Of a stretch of 64,000 nt of DNA, positions 51,558 to 61,314 are shown in pieces. Made by a program: the position numbers and the translations under genes. Every line of letters begins with the position of its first letter. Position 1 is the first letter of the stretch. The DNA lies in contig NZ_BMUE01000016.1 in assembly GCF_014650035.1 (NCBI RefSeq), forward strand, positions 97,564 through 161,563, read 5' to 3'. The DNA is from Streptomyces lucensis JCM 4490 (lineage in GTDB: Bacteria > Actinomycetota > Actinomycetes > Streptomycetales > Streptomycetaceae). The notes under the pieces are model-generated. The model searched no databases and was not told where the DNA came from. It worked only from the letters and a program-made list of their open reading frames with translations.

Positions 51558-54161
51558 GTGGGGCATGGAGTGCCGGAACTCGTACTGGAAACAAACGGAC
51601 GGACCTGGACGCTCGACCCGTCCAGGCCCTACACCCTCGGCCGCGATCCGCAGGGTGACATAGTCTTCGACGACGCCAGGGTCTCCTGGCGACACGCCAC
51701 GGTCAGTCACAACGGCCGCAGTTGGGTCGTCGAGGACCACGGCAGCACCAACGGCACGTTCGTGCAGGGCCGGCGGATCCAGCACATGGAGATCGGCCCC
51801 GGCTCGTCGCTGCACCTCGGCAACGCGACCGACGGGCCGCGGCTGAACCTGTCGGCGGCCGCCGCCCCGGTGGGCGGCCCCGCCGGGCAGCCGCAGTCGG
51901 CGGCGCCGTACGCGGCCCAGAACGCCGGCACGCCCGGCTGGGCCCAGCAGGCCGCACCACAGCAGGCCTCGCCGCCGCAGTCGGTGCCGCACCAGGCGCC
52001 CGCGCACCAGCAGGCCCCGCAGGCCGGCTGGCAGCAGCCGCAGCAGGCGTCCGGGTTCCCGCAGCAGGCGGGTCCCGCCGAGCAGTACGCGCAGAAGACA
52101 CCCGGCGGCGCGGCGGGGGCGCCGCCGGTCTACGGCGACCGCAGCCCGACCACGTTCCACCAGTTCGCGGCCGGCCGCGTGATGCGCATCGGCCGTGCCC
52201 TGGAGAACGAGCTGGTCGTCTCCGACCTGCAGGTCTCGCGGAACCACGCCGAGTTCCACTCGACGCCCGACGGCCGCTTCGAGATCCGCGACCTGGGCTC
52301 GCACAACGGCACCTACGTCAACGGCCAGCCGATCGCCAAGGGCGGCACGGCGCTGCTCGGCCCGAACGACATCGTCGGCGTCGGCCACTCCACCTTCCGC
52401 ATCGTCGGCGACCGCCTCGAGGAGTTCGTCGACACCGGTGAGGTCTCCTTCTCCGCCCGCCATCTCACCGTCACGGTCGACGGCGGCAAGCAGATCCTGC
52501 GGGACGTCTCCTTCGGCGTCCCGGAGAAGTCGCTGATCGCCGTCATCGGCCCGTCCGGCTCCGGCAAGTCCACCCTGCTCAAGGCGCTCACCGGCTACCG
52601 GCCCGCCAACCAGGGCGAGGTGCTGTACGACAACCGGAACCTGTACAAGCAGTTCGCCGAGCTGCGCCAGCGCATCGGCCTGGTCCCGCAGGACGACATC
52701 CTGCACAAGGAGCTGAGCGTCAAGAAGGCCCTGAAGTACGCGGCCAAGCTGCGCTTCCCGGCGGACACCACCGCGCAGGAGCGCGACGCCCGCATCGACG
52801 AGGTGCTGCGCGAGCTGAAGCTGGACATCCACAAGGACAAGAAGGTCACGTCCCTCTCCGGCGGCCAGCGCAAGCGTGTCTCGGTGGCGCTGGAGCTGCT
52901 GACCAAGCCGTCGCTGATCTTCCTGGACGAGCCGACCTCGGGCCTCGACCCGGGCATGGACCGCGACGTCATGCAGCTGCTGCGCGGCCTCGCCGACGAC
53001 GGCCGCACGGTTCTCGTGGTCACCCACTCGGTGGCCGAGCTGGCACTGTGCGACAAGCTGCTGGTGATGGCCCCGGGTGGTGCGGTCGCCTACTTCGGCC
53101 CGCCGGAGGAGGCGCTGAACTTCTTCGGCTACGACAGCTGGGCCGACGTCTTCTCCGCCTTCGAGAACTACCGCGACTACGACTGGGCGGGCCGCTGGAA
53201 GGGCTCGCAGCACTACCAGATGTACGCCGCGGACATCGACGCGGTCGCCCCGCAGTCCGTGCACATGCCCCCGCCGCAGGCCATCAAGCCGCCGAAACCG
53301 CAGAGCTGGGGCTCCCAGCTGATGACGCTGATCCGGCGCTACGTGGCGGTCATCGTGTCCGACAAGGGCTTCCTGGCGCTGACGGTGGTCCTGCCGGCGG
53401 TCATCGGCGCGGTCAGCCTGCTGATCGACCACGACCGCGGTCTGCTGGTGAACCCCCCCAACTCCAAGACGGGCCTGCCCGTCCCCAACGGCACCGCCAC
53501 CACCGTCCTGCTGATCCTCGCCGTCGGGGCGTGCTTCTCGGGGGCCGCGAACTCCGTGCGCGAGCTGATCAAGGAACGGGTCATCTACGAGCGGGAGCGG
53601 GCGACGGGGCTGTCCCGGTCGGCGTACCTGATGTCCAAGGTGGTCGTGCTCGGCGCCGTCACGGTGCTGCAGGGCCTGATGGTCGGCCTGATCGGCTTCT
53701 CCAGCCGTGAGATCCCCGGCGAGGGGCTGATCCTGGGCGGCTCGACGCTGCTGGAGCTGTGCCTGCCGATCATGGCGCTGGGCTTCGCCTCGATGATGGT
53801 CGGCCTGGTGATCTCCTCGCTGGTGAAGACCGCGGAGAAGACCATGCCGCTGCTGGTGATGTTCGCGATCATCCAGGTCGTCTTCACCGGCTGCCTCTTC
53901 ACGCTGCACGGCACGCTCGGCGTCAACGAGTTCTCGTACCTGATGCCGTCGCGCTGGGCGGTGGCCGCGGCCGGCACCACGCTGGACTTCAACAAGATCG
54001 CCCCGAACACGGACGACCCGACCAGCACCGACCCGCTGTGGGACCACGCGGCCTCGGCCTGGACCCTGGACATGTTCGTGCTCATCGTGCTCGGTGTGGC
54101 CTGCGGCTTCTTCGTGGCCCGCTTCCTGCGCCGCCACGAGCCGGAGGTCATGCGGAAGTAA
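51558..54161 (+). CDS. FHA-FHA-ABC transporter (Rv1747-like half-transporter)
   Basis: An 867-residue protein. FHA1 (about 15-85) has LGRDPQGDI, SWRHA and GSTNG. A Gln/Pro/Ala-rich linker follows (about 103-195). FHA2 (about 203-270) has RIGRALENELVVSD, SRNHAEF and GSHNGTYVNG. The ABC domain has GPSGSGKSTLL (near 331), LSGGQRKRVS and LIFLDEPTSGLDPG, and six C-terminal membrane helices follow from about 600 (ABC-2, ABCG type). This is the Mycobacterium tuberculosis Rv1747 layout, an exporter whose FHA domains bind phosphothreonine and which is controlled by a Ser/Thr kinase. No kinase gene is adjacent here. GTG at 51558 follows GGGGGACAACTCA. Confidence 0.94.
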   Translation: MGHGVPELVLETNGRTWTLDPSRPYTLGRDPQGDIVFDDARVSWRHATVSHNGRSWVVEDHGSTNGTFVQGRRIQHMEIGPGSSLHLGNATDGPRLNLSAAAAPVGGPAGQPQSAAPYAAQNAGTPGWAQQAAPQQASPPQSVPHQAPAHQQAPQAGWQQPQQASGFPQQAGPAEQYAQKTPGGAAGAPPVYGDRSPTTFHQFAAGRVMRIGRALENELVVSDLQVSRNHAEFHSTPDGRFEIRDLGSHNGTYVNGQPIAKGGTALLGPNDIVGVGHSTFRIVGDRLEEFVDTGEVSFSARHLTVTVDGGKQILRDVSFGVPEKSLIAVIGPSGSGKSTLLKALTGYRPANQGEVLYDNRNLYKQFAELRQRIGLVPQDDILHKELSVKKALKYAAKLRFPADTTAQERDARIDEVLRELKLDIHKDKKVTSLSGGQRKRVSVALELLTKPSLIFLDEPTSGLDPGMDRDVMQLLRGLADDGRTVLVVTHSVAELALCDKLLVMAPGGAVAYFGPPEEALNFFGYDSWADVFSAFENYRDYDWAGRWKGSQHYQMYAADIDAVAPQSVHMPPPQAIKPPKPQSWGSQLMTLIRRYVAVIVSDKGFLALTVVLPAVIGAVSLLIDHDRGLLVNPPNSKTGLPVPNGTATTVLLILAVGACFSGAANSVRELIKERVIYERERATGLSRSAYLMSKVVVLGAVTVLQGLMVGLIGFSSREIPGEGLILGGSTLLELCLPIMALGFASMMVGLVISSLVKTAEKTMPLLVMFAIIQVVFTGCLFTLHGTLGVNEFSYLMPSRWAVAAAGTTLDFNKIAPNTDDPTSTDPLWDHAASAWTLDMFVLIVLGVACGFFVARFLRRHEPEVMRK

Positions 54162-54181
54162 CCGCGCTCCTGCGACGCGCG

Positions 54182-54211
54182 AAGGGCGGCACCCCTCGGG
54201 GTGCCGCCCTT
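54182..54211. terminator. Bidirectional hairpin terminator
   Basis: A perfect 14-bp stem (AAGGGCGGCACCCC at 54182-54195 with GGGGTGCCGCCCTT at 54198-54211) with a two-base TC gap lies between the FHA-ABC gene and the convergent SLT gene. A/T at both outer ends allows it to serve both directions. Confidence 0.85.
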
Positions 54212-54240
54212 CCGCGCTACGTGAGAGGTCCGCGCCGACC

Positions 54241-54987
54241 TCAGTACGCGCTGTTGACGTTGTCGATCGAGCCGTAACGGTCGGCGGCGTAGTTGGCGGC
54301 GGCGGTGATGTTGGCGACCGGGTCGTAGATGTTCCACGACGTGCCGGCGACGTGGTACGCCTTGAAGGTCGGCGGGATGACCTGCAGCAGGCCCTTCGAC
54401 GGGATGCCGTTGATGGCGTTGATGTCCCAGTCGTTGATGGCCGTCGGGTTGCCGGAGGACTCGCGCATGATGTTCTTGTGCAGGCCGTGGTAGCTGCCCG
54501 GGATGCCCTTGGACTTCATGATGTCCAGGGCCTGGCGGATCCAGCCGTCGAGGTTGTTCGTGTACGTCTTCGCGGCGACCGGCTGCATCTGCGGGCGCTG
54601 CGCCGAGCGGCTCGCGGCCGCCTTGGCGGCGCGCTCCTGCGCGGCCTTCTTCACGGCGGCGGCCTGGACGGCCTTCTTGGCGGCGGCGGCCTCGGTGGCC
54701 TTCTTCGCCACGGCCGCGTCGGCGGCCTTCTTCTGGGCCGCGAGGGTGTCGAGCTTGACGGTGTCGGTGGCGAGCTGGCCGGTGACGGTGCCCTTGACGT
54801 TCTGCAGGGCGGTGCCGGCGGCGACCTGGGCGGTCGTGGCCGGGGCGCCCGTGGTGACGGTCTCGGCGCTGCCCGGAACGGCCGAGAGGGCGATGGCGGC
54901 GGTACCCAGAGCGGCGACACCGGTGATGGCGATCTTGTGCTGCTTGGTCAGGGCACGACTAGCTCGGTTGAGGATGTTCTTGGGCAT
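54241..54987 (-). CDS. Secreted SLT-domain (lytic transglycosylase-like) protein with Ala/Lys coiled region
   Basis: A 248-residue protein from ATG at 54987, with AGAGG 10 bases upstream. A signal peptide or anchor covers about 18-42 (KIAITGVAALGTAAIALSAV). Residues 75-125 are almost only Ala and Lys (AAQKKAADAAVAKKATEAAA), a likely helix that may bind wall polymers. The C-terminal SLT domain has WIRQALDIMKSKG, the catalytic Glu176 in NIMRESSGNPTA, then SKGLLQVIPPTFKAYHV and IYDPVANITAAANYA. Fits cell wall cleavage or remodelling. Preceded by a folded leader. Confidence 0.92.
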   Translation of the reverse strand: MPKNILNRASRALTKQHKIAITGVAALGTAAIALSAVPGSAETVTTGAPATTAQVAAGTALQNVKGTVTGQLATDTVKLDTLAAQKKAADAAVAKKATEAAAAKKAVQAAAVKKAAQERAAKAAASRSAQRPQMQPVAAKTYTNNLDGWIRQALDIMKSKGIPGSYHGLHKNIMRESSGNPTAINDWDINAINGIPSKGLLQVIPPTFKAYHVAGTSWNIYDPVANITAAANYAADRYGSIDNVNSAY

Positions 54988-55096
54988 GGCTGTTGGACCT
55001 CTTCTGTAGCGCGGAGGTCGCTCCTGCGTCCGCCGGGGGAATCGGTTCCTCCCACACGAACGCCGCGGGCCGGAAACCCACGGCGCTGAGCGACGG
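54988..55096 (-). promoter_or_regulatory. Structured 5' leader of the SLT gene (three-way junction)
   Basis: On the minus strand GTCGCTC (55094-55088) pairs with GAGCGAC (55023-55017), enclosing two hairpins: CGCCGTGGG/CCCGCGGCG (55085-55061, 9 bp with one G-U) and GGGAGGAA/TTCCCCC (55053-55035). The outer stem begins about two bases after the predicted transcript start, so the whole leader folds. It resembles the leaders with riboswitches upstream of Streptomyces wall hydrolases, but I could not match it to the c-di-AMP (ydaO) consensus. Class unknown. Confidence 0.6.
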
Positions 55097-55102
55097 AAGC
55101 AA

Positions 55103-55131
55103 TTCTTAGCTGGCGCAAAATGCCCAGGCAA
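55103..55131 (-). promoter_or_regulatory. Promoter of the SLT gene
   Basis: On the minus strand TTGCCT (55131-55126) and TAAGAA (55108-55103) are separated by exactly 17 bases. This is close to the vegetative sigma consensus and puts the start near 55096, directly at the leader stem. The region 55132-55495 further upstream holds only a GGGACC/GGTCCC hairpin (55371-55386) and the start region of the kinase gene. Confidence 0.65.
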
Positions 55132-55495
55132 AGGTGTGACGTACGATCCCCGGTAGTGGATCAGGGAGGGGCAAATCGGGACAGACGGGGGCGTCCGCCC
55201 CGTTCATCTGGGTGGCTTTATCTCCTATGCCCTTTCGTACGTGATGTGGGCCCTATGCGCGGCCTCACATCGGACATGTCCGGAATTCACCTTGAGTCGA
55301 TGAAGCGATGCTTTGGGTGAGGGTGTCGGCCGGGTCGTCCCACCCGGCACCACCCCTGTCCCCGCGCGCGGGGACCCTCCGGTCCCGCACGCGCGCGGCC
55401 GGAGTGCCCGACCGCCGGACCTAGGCCCCAAGGACCGCCCCCGGCCGCCCACCGGACCGATCCGGGCCATGACAGACCGCCGGTACCGTGAGGTC

Positions 55496-56641
55496 ATGAG
55501 TCAAGGCCCTCGGTCCGGCCTCGCCGCGGTCAGCTCCGCGCTGCTGGCCATGAGCAGGCACCTGGAGGTGCGCGACGTCCTCAAGACGATCGTCGCCTCC
55601 GCCCGCGAGCTGCTCGACGCCCGGTACGCCGCCCTCGGCGTCCCCGACGACCACGGCGGCTTCGCCCAGTTCGTGGTGGACGGCGTCAGCGACGCCCAGT
55701 GGAAGGCGATCGGCCCGCTGCCGCGCCAGCACGGCATCCTCGCCGCGATGCTGCACGACGCCCGCCCCGAGCGCCTCGCCGACGTGCGCGAGGACCCCCG
55801 CTTCGAGGGCTGGCCGTCCGCCCACCCCGAGATGTCCGACTTCCTGGGCCTGCCGGTCAAGGACGGCGACGAGGTCATCGGCGCGCTGTTCCTGGCCAAC
55901 AAGAACCGCGAGAACCCCGGGGCGGGCTGCGGCTTCACCGAGGAGGACGAGGAACTGCTCGCCATCCTCGCCCAGCACGCCGCCATCGCCCTCACCAACG
56001 CCCGCCTCTACGAACGCAGCCGCGAGCTGACCATCGCCGAGGAGCGCTCCCGCCTCGCCCACGAGCTGCACGACGCGGTCAGCCAGAAGCTCTTCTCCCT
56101 GCGCCTGACCGCCCAGGCGGCGGCGGCCCTCGTCGACCGCGACCCCGCGCGGGCCAAGGACGAGCTGCACCAGGTCGCCGTCCTCGCCGCCGAGGCGGCC
56201 GACGAACTGCGCGCCGCCGTCGTGGAGCTGCGCCCGGCAGCCCTCGACGAGGACGGCCTGATCGCCACCCTGCGCACCCACACCCAGGTCCTCGACCGCG
56301 CCCACGCCGCGCGCGTGACCTTCACCGGCAGCGGATTCCGCGCCCTGCCCGCCGCCCAGGAGGAGGCGCTGCTGCGGGTCGCCCAGGAAGCCCTGCACAA
56401 CGCCCTCCGCCACTCCGGCGGCGCACACGTCGACGTGAGCGTGGAGCGGCGCGGCGGCGGAGCCGTCCTGCGCGTCACCGACGACGGCTGCGGCTTCGAC
56501 CCCAAGGCGGTCCGCCACGCCGGCCGCCACCTCGGCCTGGTCTCCATGCGGGACCGCGCGAGCGGCGTCGGCGGCACGCTGACCGTGTACTCGGCGCCCG
56601 GCGAGGGCACCACGATCGAGATGGAGGTTCCCGGTGGGTGA
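55496..56641 (+). CDS. GAF-domain sensor histidine kinase (NarX/LiaS-like group)
   Basis: A 381-residue cytosolic kinase from ATG at 55496, with GAGGT upstream; an ATG at 55469 would add nine residues. The N-terminal GAF domain (about 20-170) has MSDFLGLPVKDGDEVIGALF and ILAQHAAIALTNARLYERSR. The HisKA_3 dimerisation helix has RLAHELHDAVSQKLFSL (His192 likely phosphorylated). The ATPase domain has QEALHNALRHS (N box) and VTDDGCGFD (G box). No membrane helix, so it senses an internal signal, possibly redox or heme as in other GAF kinases. Overlaps its regulator gene by eight bases. Confidence 0.94.
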   Translation: MSQGPRSGLAAVSSALLAMSRHLEVRDVLKTIVASARELLDARYAALGVPDDHGGFAQFVVDGVSDAQWKAIGPLPRQHGILAAMLHDARPERLADVREDPRFEGWPSAHPEMSDFLGLPVKDGDEVIGALFLANKNRENPGAGCGFTEEDEELLAILAQHAAIALTNARLYERSRELTIAEERSRLAHELHDAVSQKLFSLRLTAQAAAALVDRDPARAKDELHQVAVLAAEAADELRAAVVELRPAALDEDGLIATLRTHTQVLDRAHAARVTFTGSGFRALPAAQEEALLRVAQEALHNALRHSGGAHVDVSVERRGGGAVLRVTDDGCGFDPKAVRHAGRHLGLVSMRDRASGVGGTLTVYSAPGEGTTIEMEVPGG

Positions 56642-57275
56642 GACGATCAAGGTGCTGCTGGTCGACGACCACCAGGTCGTCCGCCGGGGCCTGCGTACGT
56701 TCCTGGAGGTGCAGGACGACATCGAGGTCGTCGGCGAGGCCGCCGACGGCGCCGGGGGAGTCGCCCGGGCCGAGGAGCTGCGCCCCGACGTCGTCCTGAT
56801 GGACGTCACGATGCCGGGCATGGGCGGCATCGACGCCCTGCGCCGGCTCCGCGAGCTCGGCAACCCCGCGCGCGTGCTGATCGTCACCAGCTTCACCGAG
56901 CAGCGCACGGTCGTCCCCGCCCTGCGCGCGGGCGCCGCCGGATACCTCTACAAGGACGTGGACCCCGACGCCCTCGCCGGCGCCATCCGCTCCGTGCACG
57001 CCGGGCACGTGCTGCTCCAGGCGGAGGTCGCCGGCGCCCTGCTCTCCCAGGAGGAGGCCGGCCCGGGCCAGGGCAGGGGCGGCTCGCTCACCGAACGCGA
57101 ACGCGAGGTGCTGGGCCTGATCGCGGACGGCCGCTCCAACCGCGAGATCGCCCGCGCCCTCGTCCTGTCCGAGAAGACCGTCAAGACGCACGTCTCCAAC
57201 ATCCTGATGAAGCTCGACCTGGCGGACCGTACCCAGGCGGCGCTGTGGGCCGTGCGGCACGGCGTCACGGACTGA
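56634..57275 (+). CDS. NarL/LuxR family response regulator
   Basis: A 213-residue regulator from GTG at 56634 overlapping the kinase stop. Receiver: acidic pair DDH (11-13), phosphoacceptor Asp57 in VVLMDVTMPGMGG, and Lys in YLYKDVDP. The C-terminal LuxR helix-turn-helix has LTEREREVLGLIADGRSNRE and SEKTVKTHVSNILMKLDL. It is the clear partner of the upstream GAF kinase. Targets cannot be read from sequence. Confidence 0.96.
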   Translation: MGETIKVLLVDDHQVVRRGLRTFLEVQDDIEVVGEAADGAGGVARAEELRPDVVLMDVTMPGMGGIDALRRLRELGNPARVLIVTSFTEQRTVVPALRAGAAGYLYKDVDPDALAGAIRSVHAGHVLLQAEVAGALLSQEEAGPGQGRGGSLTEREREVLGLIADGRSNREIARALVLSEKTVKTHVSNILMKLDLADRTQAALWAVRHGVTD

Positions 57276-57320
57276 GATCCGTGCCCTGCGCGGGCGGGCC
57301 GCCGGCGAGGAGGAGACCGG

Positions 57321-58109
57321 TCAGCGCACCCCCCGCTCCCGCTCCTCCACGACGGCGTTGTACGACGCCACCTGCGCCCGCCGGGCCGTCCGCTCCACCG
57401 GCCGCAGCGCCTCCGCCCGCGCGGCCATCTCGGCGGAGCTGACCGCACCCCCGTGCCCGCGGCCGTACGCCAGCGACACCAGCAGCCCGACCCGCTGCGC
57501 GAGCTCCAGCACCCGCACCGCACGCGGCGGATACCCCGGCGCCAGCACCTCGCGCCCCCGCTCCGCCCGCGCCCGGTACGCGTCGATCGCGGCCTCCGCC
57601 ACCGGCCCCGAACCGGCGACGTCCAGCTTCGAGAGCACACCGGTCGCCTCCCGCAGCGCCTCCGCCAGCTCCCGCTCCGCCTCGCCCAGCGAGGGCACGT
57701 CGGCCGGCGGCGCCTCCCGCACCGGCAGCACGTGCCAGACCACCTCGGCGTGCACGTCGCCCGCGGGCCCGGCCTCGTACACCTCCGGCACCAGCCCGAA
57801 CGCGGCGCCGTGACAGACCACCGCCTCCTCCGCCTCCAGCGCCCGCGCGTTGAACTCCGGCGGGCCGCTCAGCCCCAGCGGATGCCCCGGCGCCGGCAGC
57901 GCCACCCGCAGCCCGCTCACCCCCAGCCTGCGCAGCCGGCCCAGCGCGAGCGTGAGCCCGACCGGAGCGGACTCGCCGGGCAGCCCCGCCACCCGGTGCA
58001 CCGCGTCCTCGCCCACGATGGCGAGCGCGGCGTCATCCGGAGAGGCAAGTCCGGCCAAAAGGGCGTTTCCCCAAGCGGCGAGGCGTCCTGAACGCGGTTC
58101 CGAGAGCAT
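57321..58109 (-). CDS. Conserved actinobacterial protein of unknown function
   Basis: A 262-residue soluble protein, starting ATG at 58109. It opens with SGRLAAWGNALLAGLASPDD, has DAVHRVAG, LRVALPAPGHPLGLSGPPEF, and a helical C-terminal half (LREATGVLSKLDVAGSGPVA, ERTARRAQVASYNAVVEERE). No catalytic motif is evident to me. I recall homologues in most Streptomyces at this position. Divergent from an ABC ATPase gene; function unassigned. Confidence 0.8.
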   Translation of the reverse strand: MLSEPRSGRLAAWGNALLAGLASPDDAALAIVGEDAVHRVAGLPGESAPVGLTLALGRLRRLGVSGLRVALPAPGHPLGLSGPPEFNARALEAEEAVVCHGAAFGLVPEVYEAGPAGDVHAEVVWHVLPVREAPPADVPSLGEAERELAEALREATGVLSKLDVAGSGPVAEAAIDAYRARAERGREVLAPGYPPRAVRVLELAQRVGLLVSLAYGRGHGGAVSSAEMAARAEALRPVERTARRAQVASYNAVVEERERGVR

Positions 58110-58259
58110 GCCCCCACCCTAAGGACCGGACCGATGGAATGGAGCGGGGCACTCGTGGCGTAGATTTCATGAGGGCTGCGCCCACCGGCGCGGCGGACCG
58201 AGCCACAGGCGTACGCGACAGCCGAGACCGGCCACACTGCAAGGGGAGACAACGCGCTC

Positions 58260-59057
<798 letters not shown>

Positions 59058-59126
59058 CCCGGCCGGGCCCGGCACGCCCCCCTACGCGCCCTGTCCGCCG
59101 CCCGACCGCGGTCCTACCATGACCAT

Positions 59127-59558
59127 GTGAACGACATCGACGCGTGGGTGTGGTGGCTCGTCGGCGCGGCGGCGCTCGGAATCCCCCTAGTGGTCACCGC
59201 CATGCCGGAGTTCGGCATGTTCGCGGTGGGAGCCGTCGCGGCCGCGGTGGTCGCCGGCCTCGGCTTCGGCATCGTCATCCAGGTGCTCACCTTCGTCACC
59301 GTCTCCGTCGCCCTCATCGCCGTCGTCCGGCCCATCGCCGCCCGACACGGCGACCAGCGTCCCCGACTCGCCACCGGCGTCGACGCGTTGAAGGGCAAGC
59401 AGGCCGTCGTCCTCGAACGCGTCGACGGCTCCGGCGGCCGCATCAAACTCGCCGGGGAGATCTGGTCGGCCCGCGCCCTCGACACCGGCCGCGCCTACGA
59501 AGTGGGCCAGGAGGTGGACGTCGTGGACATCGAAGGGGCCACCGCGATCGTCATCTGA
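59127..59558 (+). CDS. NfeD family membrane protein
   Basis: A 143-residue short NfeD: two or three N-terminal helices (WWLVGAAALGIPLVVTAMPE, FGMFAVGAVAAAVVAGLGFG, VLTFVTVSVALIAVVRP) followed by a C-terminal OB-fold (LKGKQAVVLERVDGSGGRIK, GEIWSARALDTG, YEVGQEVDVVDIEGATAIVI). NfeD proteins pair with SPFH proteins in bacterial membrane microdomains, and a SPFH gene follows 111 bases downstream. GTG at 59127. Confidence 0.93.
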   Translation: MNDIDAWVWWLVGAAALGIPLVVTAMPEFGMFAVGAVAAAVVAGLGFGIVIQVLTFVTVSVALIAVVRPIAARHGDQRPRLATGVDALKGKQAVVLERVDGSGGRIKLAGEIWSARALDTGRAYEVGQEVDVVDIEGATAIVI

Positions 59559-59669
59559 GGCATCCGGCTTACGAGTTGGGCGACGGTCTGACAGACTCGA
59601 CCAGCAAGATCTTCAATATCCGCGAGATCTGCCGAAGGCGCCGAGGCGGAGAGGGGTACGGGGAACACG

Positions 59670-60626
59670 ATGGATGCGATCATCATCGTCCTGATCGTTC
59701 TGGTGGTGCTGGTCTTCATCGCCCTGATCAAGACCATCCAGGTCATCCCACAGGCCAGCGCCGCCATCGTGGAGCGCTTCGGCCGCTACACGCGGACGCT
59801 GAACGCGGGCCTGAACATCGTGGTGCCGTTCATCGACACCATCCGCAACCGCATCGACCTGCGCGAACAGGTCGTGCCGTTCCCGCCCCAGCCGGTGATC
59901 ACCCAGGACAACCTGGTCGTGAACATCGACACCGTCATCTACTACCAGGTGACCGACGCCCGGGCCGCCACCTACGAGGTCGCGAGCTACATCCAGGCCA
60001 TCGAGCAGCTCACCGTCACCACGCTGCGCAACATCATCGGCGGCATGGACCTGGAGCGCACCCTGACGTCCCGCGAGGAGATCAACGCCGCACTGCGCGG
60101 AGTCCTCGACGAGGCCACCGGCAAGTGGGGCATCCGCGTCAACCGCGTGGAACTGAAGGCCATCGAGCCGCCCACCTCCATCCAGGACTCGATGGAGAAG
60201 CAGATGCGCGCCGACCGTGACAAGCGCGCCGCGATCCTCACCGCGGAAGGCACCCGCCAGGCGGCCATCCTCACCGCCGAGGGCGAGAAGCAGTCCCAGA
60301 TCCTGCGCGCCGAGGGTGAGGCCAAGGCCGCCGCCCTGCGCGCCGAGGGCGAGGCCCAGGCCGTCCGTACGGTCTTCGAGGCCATCCACGCCGGCGACCC
60401 GGACCAGAAGCTCCTGTCCTACCAGTACCTGCAGATGCTCCCGAAGATCGCCGAGGGCGACGCCAACAAGCTCTGGATCGTCCCCAGCGAGATCGGCGAC
60501 GCCCTCAAGGGACTCTCCGGCGCGATGGGCAACTTCGGCCCTCTGGGAGGCGGTTCGGGCGGCAACGGGTCATCGGGCAACGGCGGAGCCGGCACTCAGC
60601 GCCGCGAGAAGCCGCCGATCGACTGA
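59670..60626 (+). CDS. SPFH/Band 7 (stomatin-like) membrane protein
   Basis: A 318-residue protein with one N-terminal membrane helix (IIIVLIVLVVLVFIALIKTI), then the SPFH core: PQASAAIVERFGRYTRTLNA, FPPQPVITQDNLVVNIDTVI, VTTLRNIIGGMDLERTLTSR. An Ala/Glu coiled-coil region (about 178-240, with EGTRQAAILTAEGEKQSQIL) drives oligomer formation. A Gly/Ser-rich tail ends in RREKPPID. Together with NfeD it should form a large membrane ring or raft complex. ATG at 59670. Confidence 0.95.
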   Translation: MDAIIIVLIVLVVLVFIALIKTIQVIPQASAAIVERFGRYTRTLNAGLNIVVPFIDTIRNRIDLREQVVPFPPQPVITQDNLVVNIDTVIYYQVTDARAATYEVASYIQAIEQLTVTTLRNIIGGMDLERTLTSREEINAALRGVLDEATGKWGIRVNRVELKAIEPPTSIQDSMEKQMRADRDKRAAILTAEGTRQAAILTAEGEKQSQILRAEGEAKAAALRAEGEAQAVRTVFEAIHAGDPDQKLLSYQYLQMLPKIAEGDANKLWIVPSEIGDALKGLSGAMGNFGPLGGGSGGNGSSGNGGAGTQRREKPPID

Positions 60627-60637
60627 GGCGCGGACGC

Positions 60638-61144
60638 CTACGCCGCTTCCCGAGCGAGCCACTCGGGAAGCGCGGCGAAGTCCTCGTGCCCCAAGGCCAG
60701 CAGCATGGCATCGGCGGGAGTCGGCTCGAACGGCTCCCGCAGGAGGGCCATCCCCGCCTCCTCCGGAGTCCGGTTCGCCTTGCGGTGATTGTCCTCCGCA
60801 CAGGCGGCCACCGTGTTCAGCCACGTGTCCTGCCCGCCCTGCGACCGCGGCAGCACGTGGTCCACGGTCGTCGCCCTGCGCCCGCAGTACGCGCACCGGT
60901 GCCGGTCCCGGACCAGGACCCCGCGCCTCGACCACGGGGCTTGTCTTCGGAACGGCACCCGTACGTATCTGCACAGCCTGATCACCCGGGGCGCGGGAAT
61001 GTCCACATCGGCACCGCGCATGCGCAGTTCGGGGTGGGACTGCTCGACCACGGCCTTGTCCTGCAGAACCAGCACGACAGCCCGGTTCAACGTCACCGTC
61101 GACAGCGGCTCGAAGCTCGCGTTCAGTACCAGCGTGTCACGCAT
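60638..61144 (-). CDS. HNH endonuclease family protein
   Basis: A 168-residue protein. N-terminal TLVLNASFEPLSTVTLNRAV is typical of the actinobacterial HNH group, and the nuclease motif is CAYCGRRATTVDHVLPRSQG with NTVAACAEDNHRKANR: two CXXC zinc knuckle halves, His in DH, Asn and His of the motif. Role unknown: such single nucleases are common in actinobacteria, in repair or restriction. Ends 12 bases from the SPFH stop, convergent. Confidence 0.93.
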   Translation of the reverse strand: MRDTLVLNASFEPLSTVTLNRAVVLVLQDKAVVEQSHPELRMRGADVDIPAPRVIRLCRYVRVPFRRQAPWSRRGVLVRDRHRCAYCGRRATTVDHVLPRSQGGQDTWLNTVAACAEDNHRKANRTPEEAGMALLREPFEPTPADAMLLALGHEDFAALPEWLAREAA

Positions 61145-61225
61145 CCAGCCCACCTCCCGTGTGCACCTGCCCACCCCCCGGCGGGCTCGGATCAACTCTG
61201 TACGGGCGCGCCGAGATGGACAACG

Positions 61226-61276
61226 CAATAAAAAAGGTGCCCGCCCCTGATCACTTCCAAGACCAGAGGCGGGCAA
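61226..61276 (-). terminator. Rho-independent terminator of the YbhB-like gene
   Basis: On the minus strand TGCCCGCCTCTGGTC pairs with GATCAGGGGCGGGCA, with one mismatch region, and is followed by CCTTTTTTATT. It is the only hairpin with a clear T run that I see in the window, and it lies about 40 bases after the stop of the upstream gene. Confidence 0.9.
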
Positions 61277-61314
61277 ACGTTCAGTGAACGCCCGGCTGAA
61301 CGAGTCTGCCTCGA

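Noticed and set aside
51555..54137. A long minus-strand open frame opposite the FHA-ABC gene
   Set aside because: Low-complexity product and exact overlap with a well-supported gene; a GC-bias shadow.
54988..55131. A c-di-AMP (ydaO) riboswitch
   Set aside because: The context fits, but the conserved ydaO blocks as I know them are not found. Kept only as an unclassified structured leader.
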